Origin: DSWT01 sp035415725
Lineage (GTDB): Bacteria > Chloroflexota > Anaerolineae > B4-G1 > SLSP01
DNA: 36,542 bases
Assembly: GCA_035415725.1 (NCBI GenBank)
Contig: DAOOGN010000032.1
Location: 1-36,542, forward strand
Direction: 5' to 3'
Shown piece by piece: positions 31,929 through 36,542 of the stretch. A model generated the notes under the pieces. That model was given only the letters and a program-made list of their open reading frames with translations. It did no database searches and was not told the origin of the DNA. The stretch's first letter is position 1; every line of letters begins with the position of its first letter. The translations under genes and the position numbers were made by a program.

Positions 31929-32774
31929 TCAATCTTCCAATCTCTCACCGGTCAACCGCTCATATAGGGCTTGAAATTCTTCGTTGGAATAGTAATAGAT
32001 CGTCACCTGTCCGCCCTTTCGCCCTGTCTTGAGCCGGACGCGCGTGCCCAGGGAAGCCTCGAAGCGTTCCTCGAGTGCGTGGATTTCAGGCCAGGGCGCG
32101 GCCTGGGACTTCTTATGGCGACCGAACTGCTGCACCAGGCTCTCAACCTGGCGGACGTTCAACCCTTGCTTGAGGATGACTTTCAGGACGGCATCCTGAT
32201 CTTCTTGACGCGGCAGACCCAACAAGGCGCGCGCATGTCCCTCCGTGATGGTCCCGTCCATCAGGGCTTCCTGTACCGCCGTGGAGGCCAGCAGTAGCCG
32301 CAACGTGTTGGCGACCGCCGGTCGGCTTTTTCCCACGCGCCGGGCGACTTCTCCCTGCGCCAGGCCGAATTCTTCGACGAGGTGTTTGTAAGCCAAGGCT
32401 TCCTCAATGGGGTTGAGATCGGCGCGCTGCACATTCTCCACCAGCGCCAGTTCCAACATCTGCTGCGGGGCGACGTCCTTCACGATGACGGGCACCCGCT
32501 GCAGACCGGCGAGCCGTGCCGCCCGCCAGCGCCTTTCCCCGGCGATAAGCTGATAGTGTCCGTCGGCAGTGTGGGTGACAACGAGCGGCTGGAGGATGCC
32601 ATGTTCGCGGATGGAGTCGGCCAGCTCGTGTAAATCTTGTTCGAGGATGGGCATACGCGGCTGGTGTGGATTGGGCACGATCGCCTCCACCGGCACATCC
32701 TGCAACCCGCGCGGTGGCTCATCCTCTACCGGAATCAGGACTTCCAGTCCCCGGCCTAATCCTCGTTTTGTCAT
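31929..32774 (-). CDS. parB: Chromosome-partitioning protein ParB
   Basis: 281 residues from the ATG at 32774 (MTKRGLGRGLEVLIP, the canonical start). Upstream in-frame ATGs to 32843 are unlikely because the predicted promoter start lies near 32852. The N-terminal CTP-binding domain has PNPHQPR and AGERRWRAARLAG; the KorB-type helix-turn-helix follows (GLAQGEVARRVGKSRPAVANTLRLL), then a C-terminal dimerisation domain (VTIYYYSNEEFQALYERL). ParB loads on parS as a CTP clamp and acts with ParA and SMC in origin segregation. ParA is normally adjacent upstream, but here that place is taken by a repeat element and the divergent ubiX. Confidence 0.95.
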   Translation of the reverse strand: MTKRGLGRGLEVLIPVEDEPPRGLQDVPVEAIVPNPHQPRMPILEQDLHELADSIREHGILQPLVVTHTADGHYQLIAGERRWRAARLAGLQRVPVIVKDVAPQQMLELALVENVQRADLNPIEEALAYKHLVEEFGLAQGEVARRVGKSRPAVANTLRLLLASTAVQEALMDGTITEGHARALLGLPRQEDQDAVLKVILKQGLNVRQVESLVQQFGRHKKSQAAPWPEIHALEERFEASLGTRVRLKTGRKGGQVTIYYYSNEEFQALYERLTGERLED

Positions 32775-32858
32775 AACCGATGGTCCTCTTTCTCCTCTAT
32801 TCGCGCCCATGCGTGGCGCAATAATCCCCGTCGGGGTAAGCATGATGACGTCCTATTC

Positions 32859-32886
32859 ATTTTAGCATGCTTGCGTGAGATCACAA
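32859..32886 (-). promoter_or_regulatory. Probable parB promoter
   Basis: TTGTGA (32881-32886) and TAAAAT (32859-32864) have a 16-nt spacer on the minus strand, giving a leader of about 78 nt to the ATG at 32774. Confidence 0.5.
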
Positions 32887-32917
32887 TCAAGGAAGGGCAT
32901 CAGAGCATAGTGCAAGT

Positions 32918-33225
32918 GTAACTCTTCAGCTACTCTTGCCGGGGGGTGACATTTCGGCCAGAGGCGATGACCCTCTCATCCCCCAGCCCCCTTCTCCCCC
33001 GCAAGCGGAGGAGAAGGGGGCGAAAAAGCAGGGGTGTGGCGGGCGGCGAAGCCGCCCGCCACACCCCTACCCAAAATCCCCTTCCTGGTGGAAAGGGGGG
33101 CAGGGGGAATGGGCTGATAGAAACATGCCTATCGCGTCATCCAAGAGTCCTTTGCCTACCAAAATCCGCGCCAAACCTGGCATGGAATAAGTGGCTTCGT
33201 CAGGTTTACAGGCCCGAATAGATAC
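32918..33225 (+). mobile_element. Repeat family 2, fullest copy (308 bp)
   Basis: The ends GTAACTCTTCAGC and GCCCGAATAGATAC are imperfect inverted repeats. Inside are three consecutive hairpins: TTCTCCcCCGC/GCGGAGGAGAA around 32992-33015; a 17-bp GGGGTGTGGCGGGCGGC stem with a GAA loop (about 33034-33070); and CCCCTTCC/GGAAAGGGG (about 33079-33100). A hairpin-free half then carries ACCAAAATCCGCGC and AAGTGGCTTCGTCAGG. There is no coding capacity. Confidence 0.75.
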
Positions 33226-33359
33226 GTGCAAATTGTGGGGAGATCAGCCACCGCAGCTCTTCAGTCCCATTTGCAACCCTACCCTTTCTCTCTTATACTA
33301 CTGGCTGTGTTCCTCGACAGTCAGGTCGGAGCATAGAAACCCGCTGCAGGCAGGTGACG

Positions 33360-33917
33360 ATGGCCCGTATCATCATCGGCATAACCGGCGCAAGTGGCGC
33401 CATCTACGGCATACGCGCGCTTACCGCGCTCAAAACGCTTGGCGTGGAAACGCATCTGGTGGTCACGCCAGCAGGGCTGGCGACCCTGCACCAGGAGCTG
33501 CAGCTTGCCCCGGCAGACCTGCCGACGCTCGCCACGCGCGTGTATGATCTTCAGGACTTCGCCGCGCCCATCGCCAGTGGCACCTTTGCCACACAAGGGA
33601 TGATGGTCGCGCCGTGTTCGATGAAGACGCTCTCCGCCATCGCCAACAGCTACGCTGATAACCTGCTCGTGCGCGCCGCCGACGTGACGTTGAAGGAGGG
33701 CCGTCCCCTGCTTCTCGCCGTCCGTGAGACGCCGCTGCATCTGGGGCACCTGCGTTTGCTGGTGCAGGCCGCCGAGATCGGCGCGATCATTTTCCCCCCG
33801 GTGCCCGCATTCTACCCCCATCCCACTACGCTGGACGAGATGGTCGATCAGACGGTAGGGCGGATGCTCGCGCGTTTGGGGATGGCTAACGACCTGTATC
33901 GCCCGTGGGGAGAATGA
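33360..33917 (+). CDS. ubiX: UbiX-family flavin prenyltransferase
   Basis: 185 residues from the ATG at 33360 (MARIIIGITGASGAIYG); AGG lies 5 nt upstream, and an in-frame GTG at 33354 is an alternative. UbiX joins dimethylallyl phosphate to FMN to make prenylated FMN for UbiD decarboxylases. Family features: the flavin-binding GITGASGAIYG, the conserved APCSMKTLSAIANSYADNLLVRAADVTLKE, and VRETPLHLGHLRLL with the catalytic-site Arg. Length is normal. No ubiD partner is in the window. Its last 32 nt overlap the 3' end of the convergent secreted-protein gene. Confidence 0.94.
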   Translation: MARIIIGITGASGAIYGIRALTALKTLGVETHLVVTPAGLATLHQELQLAPADLPTLATRVYDLQDFAAPIASGTFATQGMMVAPCSMKTLSAIANSYADNLLVRAADVTLKEGRPLLLAVRETPLHLGHLRLLVQAAEIGAIIFPPVPAFYPHPTTLDEMVDQTVGRMLARLGMANDLYRPWGE

Positions 33918-35790
33918 TCGACTGCGGCGGCGCGTAGTTCCGCAGTACGCCAGGGAGATACACACGCGCCAGCTCCGGCACGATGCGCAGTGTTACGGTA
34001 AGCGACTGCGGCGAGTCCAGTGTGACGGACGGCGACGCCGTCACGGTGATGGCGCGCGTGTACGTGCCGGTCACGTAACCGGTCGTATCCACCACGATCC
34101 ACAGAGGTTCCCCTTGTACGCCGGATGGGACCGGCAGTGTGGGCGTCAACGTCCCGCCGGGCGCGAGTTCCGCCGTCCACGTGAGTGCGCCGTAACCCAC
34201 GTTGTCGATACGCACCGAGGTCGTCATCACCTGCGGCGCGCCGATCTCCGCCAGCAGGACACGCTGCGTCGTCTCCAGCGCTAACCGTGGCTTCGTGTGC
34301 AGGCACGTCGTCGGGCCGGACGCGACCAGCACGTTCCCCTGCTCGTCCACGTAGGCGACGGCAAGTTGATCGAGGAGCAGCGTCCCTACCCATGCCGAGG
34401 TGGCGTAGGGCGCGGAAGGTGTGAGCGCGGGCAATGGTTGATTCAGCCATTCCCGGCACGTGTCCTGTTCCCACACGATGAGCCGTCCACTTCCTGCCGT
34501 ACGCCACGTGGTTGTGTGCAGGGCGATGGCAAGGGCGTCGTCTGTTTTGTGGAGATGAAGAGCCGCTTCTCGTGTGGCGGCCGTCACTCCGCCGGTCGCG
34601 TTGACCGGATACCACACTTCCGCCCAGGAAAGCGTCGCGCCCGCCTCAAGGTGCGCCGTGTCCCAGAACGTCAGCGCGACGCCGCCGTGCAGCTCGACGC
34701 CGCCGGAGTCCACGTCTGTCCAGCCGTGCCAGTCCAGCGGATTGGCCCAGCCGTAAGCGAAGCCCTTAGTTCCCCGGGCGATGTCGCGGGGAAAAACGCG
34801 CGCGACGCCGGCCTGCGTGTCGTGGTTATAGACGCCGATGAAATCGCCGGCAGCCTGGGGATATTCGAAGAAGCCTAGCCACTCGTGCCAGTTGCCCAGC
34901 CGCGAATAATCCACGCCGTTGTAGACCGGCCAGGTGAAGCGATAATCCGGCGTGGTGGGGAAGAGCCCGGCACCGGGCAAACGTGTATCGCCGGTAGAGT
35001 GGACGGCCATTGCGGCGGCGTGGCAGATGAATTCCACTCCTGCCGTGGGTTTGTTGGTTGCCCCTGGCGCTAACGCGGCGTTGATCCAGAACTTGTAGTC
35101 GACCGCTGCGCCGGTGGGATTCTCGATGTGGGGAGCAACCAGCAGGTACGCACGCTGCGCCGGCAGGAAGAGATCGATGCGCGCGCGCAGTCGGTCCGTC
35201 GCGTCGCTATCGCTCACCGTGATCGTCACCCCGGCGCTGGAGATGATGGCCGTCCAGTCCCAGGGAAGGCCCGATTCGTAGCCGTGTTCGTCCACCGGCA
35301 GGCACCACTCGATGCCGCCGGCCGCCAGCCACCAGCCTTGTTCCGGCGGACCCCAGCCTGTCGGTTTGATGACAGGATTTTGATAGAGGTGATTTTGACC
35401 GCTGGCTTTGTCGAGCAGTTGGTAGACGCGCCCGCCCAATTCGGGCAGCACCGTGACGGTGAGGTAGTCGTTTGCCATCACCAGCAGCTCGTAATCCCGC
35501 GGAACAGGCGTAGGATTGGCGGCGTTGTACCTTCCCCAATCCAGCACGGGGTAGGTCATGTTGTACGTAGCGTTGTAGGCGTCGTAGAGGTAATCCGCGT
35601 AAGGATAAGTAGGAATGGTGATTGTCGTGGTATAAAAAATGGCGGCGTTGAGAGCGTTGCTCCGTGTCCGTAGTGCATTGTGGCTGCGATTTCCAACTTG
35701 CGTTGACTGCGCCAGGGTGCGGTGCGGAATGCCGGAGACGGCAAGGATGGTGAGAAGCGCGAGACACATGACATGCTGTTTCTGTCGCAT
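33886..35790 (-). CDS. Secreted DUF5107-type protein with C-terminal BACON-like domain
   Basis: 634 residues from the ATG at 35790 (MRQKQHVMCLALLTILAVSG), chosen for GGGAGG 5 nt upstream. The signal peptide ends near residue 27 (RTLA). A DUF5107-like region about 90-420 shows YLTVTVLPELGGRVYQLLDK, YQNPVIKP and AAGGIEWCLPVDEHG, a sugar-mutarotase-like beta-sandwich theme found in proteins around glycoside hydrolases. A beta-sandwich about 520-610 (VRIDNVGYGALTWTAEL, TGTYTRAITVTA) looks BACON-like. The protein ends with RVYLPGVLRNYAPP plus a short tail, echoing motifs in the other exported proteins here. The function is unknown; carbohydrate binding is a guess from the fold. Confidence 0.85.
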   Translation of the reverse strand: MRQKQHVMCLALLTILAVSGIPHRTLAQSTQVGNRSHNALRTRSNALNAAIFYTTTITIPTYPYADYLYDAYNATYNMTYPVLDWGRYNAANPTPVPRDYELLVMANDYLTVTVLPELGGRVYQLLDKASGQNHLYQNPVIKPTGWGPPEQGWWLAAGGIEWCLPVDEHGYESGLPWDWTAIISSAGVTITVSDSDATDRLRARIDLFLPAQRAYLLVAPHIENPTGAAVDYKFWINAALAPGATNKPTAGVEFICHAAAMAVHSTGDTRLPGAGLFPTTPDYRFTWPVYNGVDYSRLGNWHEWLGFFEYPQAAGDFIGVYNHDTQAGVARVFPRDIARGTKGFAYGWANPLDWHGWTDVDSGGVELHGGVALTFWDTAHLEAGATLSWAEVWYPVNATGGVTAATREAALHLHKTDDALAIALHTTTWRTAGSGRLIVWEQDTCREWLNQPLPALTPSAPYATSAWVGTLLLDQLAVAYVDEQGNVLVASGPTTCLHTKPRLALETTQRVLLAEIGAPQVMTTSVRIDNVGYGALTWTAELAPGGTLTPTLPVPSGVQGEPLWIVVDTTGYVTGTYTRAITVTASPSVTLDSPQSLTVTLRIVPELARVYLPGVLRNYAPPQSIILPTGDTGR

Positions 35791-36121
35791 CGTAACCTCC
35801 CTCATGTAAAATAATCGGTTTCGTAGAGTGCATCGCTCATTCGCCCATGCTGCGAGTTACCAACGCGCACTACGTTTGGGGATAAAAAATGGGGGTTCTG
35901 TGGGACTTGGCGGGGCGATGGAAAAAACGGCTTCAGCTTTTGCCACGGATGACGCGGATTGCACTGATTTTTTATACTTTGTGTGTTCATCCGTGGCTGG
36001 TTTCTTATTTCGACCCCACGAAATCCTGAAGAACCAAAATGGGGATTGCGTTCTGCTCAGAGGCTTACGCAATCCCCATCATCCACCGCTCTATAGATTT
36101 GCCCTCAAAATGACCGGCTTA
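35791..36121. other. Intergenic region upstream of the DUF5107-type gene
   Basis: No gene is seen. It holds that gene's ribosome-binding site (35796-35800), no clear promoter, and a complete 142-bp MITE (35894-36035). The short open frames here are translations of the MITE. Confidence 0.6.
35894..36035 (+). mobile_element. 142-bp MITE, second complete copy, with 8-bp target duplication
   Basis: It runs from GGTTCTGTGG to GAAGAACC, exactly as long as the copy at 19672-19813, and is flanked by AAAATGGG at 35886-35893 and 36036-36043. GCCACGGATGA and TCATCCGTGGC form an internal 11-bp inverted repeat. Confidence 0.82.
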
Positions 36122-36194
36122 CTCCTCGGGTAGGACTCGAACCTACAACCAACCGGTTAACAGCCGGCCGCTCTGCCTATTGAGCTACCGAGGA
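36122..36194 (-). tRNA. trnN: tRNA-Asn (anticodon GTT)
   Basis: Acceptor TCCTCGG/CCGAGGA, D-arm GCTCAATAGGCAGAGC, anticodon loop CTGTTAA (GTT) and T-loop GGTTCGAGTCC are present, with discriminator G. The CCA tail is not encoded, unlike in tRNA-Gln of this window. Confidence 0.95.
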
Positions 36195-36206
36195 TCAACG
36201 GCTATC

Positions 36207-36234
36207 ATTATACGCCTAACCCCAATTTCGTCAA
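36207..36234 (-). promoter_or_regulatory. Promoter of tRNA-Asn
   Basis: TTGACG (36229-36234) and a perfect TATAAT (36207-36212) have a 16-nt spacer on the minus strand, 12 nt upstream of the tRNA 5' end. Confidence 0.85.
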
Positions 36235-36248
36235 GGTAGGCGCGTATG

Positions 36249-36485
36249 GTAACGGTTCAGCCACCGACTCAGAAACGGCCTAGATTTCTGAGCTATGGCT
36301 GAAAATTAAGCATCCAATGAGGTCCTGGGGTCAACTTTTACCCCTATCCCTTTTCCCCCGCGCCAACGCGGGGGAAAAGGGGACTTTTGGGGTGATTTTT
36401 CTCCCCCTCCCCAGCGTTTTCGCTGGGGAGGGGCGAAAGCTACGGATCGCCAAGGTTCGTCCATGCATGGCCGTCTGGATAGTTA
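36249..36485 (-). mobile_element. Repeat family 2 copy with two large hairpins
   Basis: The ends GTAACGGTTCAGCC and GTCTGGATAGTTA resemble the family termini. It contains a 15-bp hairpin (36348-36362 with 36367-36381) and a 13-bp hairpin with TTTT loop (36404-36416 with 36421-36433). Hairpin sequences differ from the other copies while the layout is kept. Confidence 0.55.
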
Positions 36486-36489
36486 GCGC

Positions 36490-36542
36490 GTATCTATTCA
36501 GGCTCGTAAACCTGACGAAGCCACTTATTCCCTATGCCAGGT
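36490..36542 (-). mobile_element. Repeat family 2, partial copy at the window edge
   Basis: GTATCTATTCAGGC, then TCGTAAACCTGACGAAGCC and ACTTATTCC, is the reverse complement of the right end of the copy at 32918-33225. It starts 4 nt after the preceding copy and continues beyond the window. Confidence 0.75.

Larger units (their letters stand above)
32775..33359. other. Intergenic region between parB and ubiX
   Basis: No gene is supported. It contains the parB promoter (32859-32886) and a complete copy of repeat family 2 (32918-33225). The remaining 130 nt before ubiX show no clear promoter. Confidence 0.6.
36195..36542. other. Right-edge region upstream of tRNA-Asn
   Basis: No gene is seen. 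It carries the tRNA promoter and two adjacent family-2 repeats, the last cut by the window edge. Confidence 0.6.

Noticed and set aside
33321..33965. Minus-strand frame of 214 codons over ubiX
   Set aside because: It is antisense to a complete UbiX with all family motifs and has no ribosome-binding site.
35828..36133. Short open frames on both strands near the right tRNA
   Set aside because: They are translations of the 142-bp MITE and its flanks.

Overview
The window looks like a piece of a Chloroflexota chromosome (Anaerolineae-like; inferred, no marker gene settles it). The grounds are a moderately GC-rich sequence, large secreted proteins with YLPLVxR-type segments, a Tad locus whose CpaE carries a receiver domain, a long-form HPF, and many hairpin-rich intergenic repeats. 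No phage, plasmid replication or CRISPR module is visible.

Left third (1-14250). Three very large genes on the minus strand encode exported proteins. The first runs off the left edge and has at least 1094 codons. The second is a 1253-residue zinc amidase fused to Fn3, DNRLRE and cysteine-peptidase-like domains. The third is a 2215-residue Rhs/YD-repeat protein with a degenerate amidase-like N-terminal domain and an AT-rich, possibly lysozyme-like C-terminal tip. The Rhs and amidase genes are in tandem 90 bp apart and probably form one unit. A small, apparently frameshifted HicB-like antitoxin lies between the first gene and the amidase.

Centre (14644-19084). tRNA-Gln is followed by two plus-strand housekeeping genes, folC and lon, and then a strong bidirectional terminator.

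Centre-right (19098-29639, all minus). Read in the direction of transcription, the order is trigger factor and clpP, a terminator, a bacterial dynamin, then cpaE-cpaF-tadB-tadC (cytoplasmic and inner-membrane parts of a Tad pilus machine), comF and hpf. cpaF is broken by one extra G in an eight-G run. Tad pilins, secretin and pre-pilin peptidase are not in the window.

Right third (29744-36542). A SufR-like three-cysteine regulator (plus, with a textbook promoter) is followed by parB and an M24 peptidase (minus, one operon), ubiX (plus), a secreted DUF5107-type protein (minus) and tRNA-Asn (minus).

Two families of non-coding mobile repeats fill most intergenic gaps. One is a 142-bp MITE with 8-bp target duplications (two complete and two partial copies). 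The other is a longer hairpin-rich element (five copies or parts) that appears to supply at least one gene with its terminator. The most interesting signals are the peptidoglycan-themed Rhs/amidase pair, with a 7-bp slippage tract upstream of its toxin tip; the cpaF homopolymer break; and the two repeat families.
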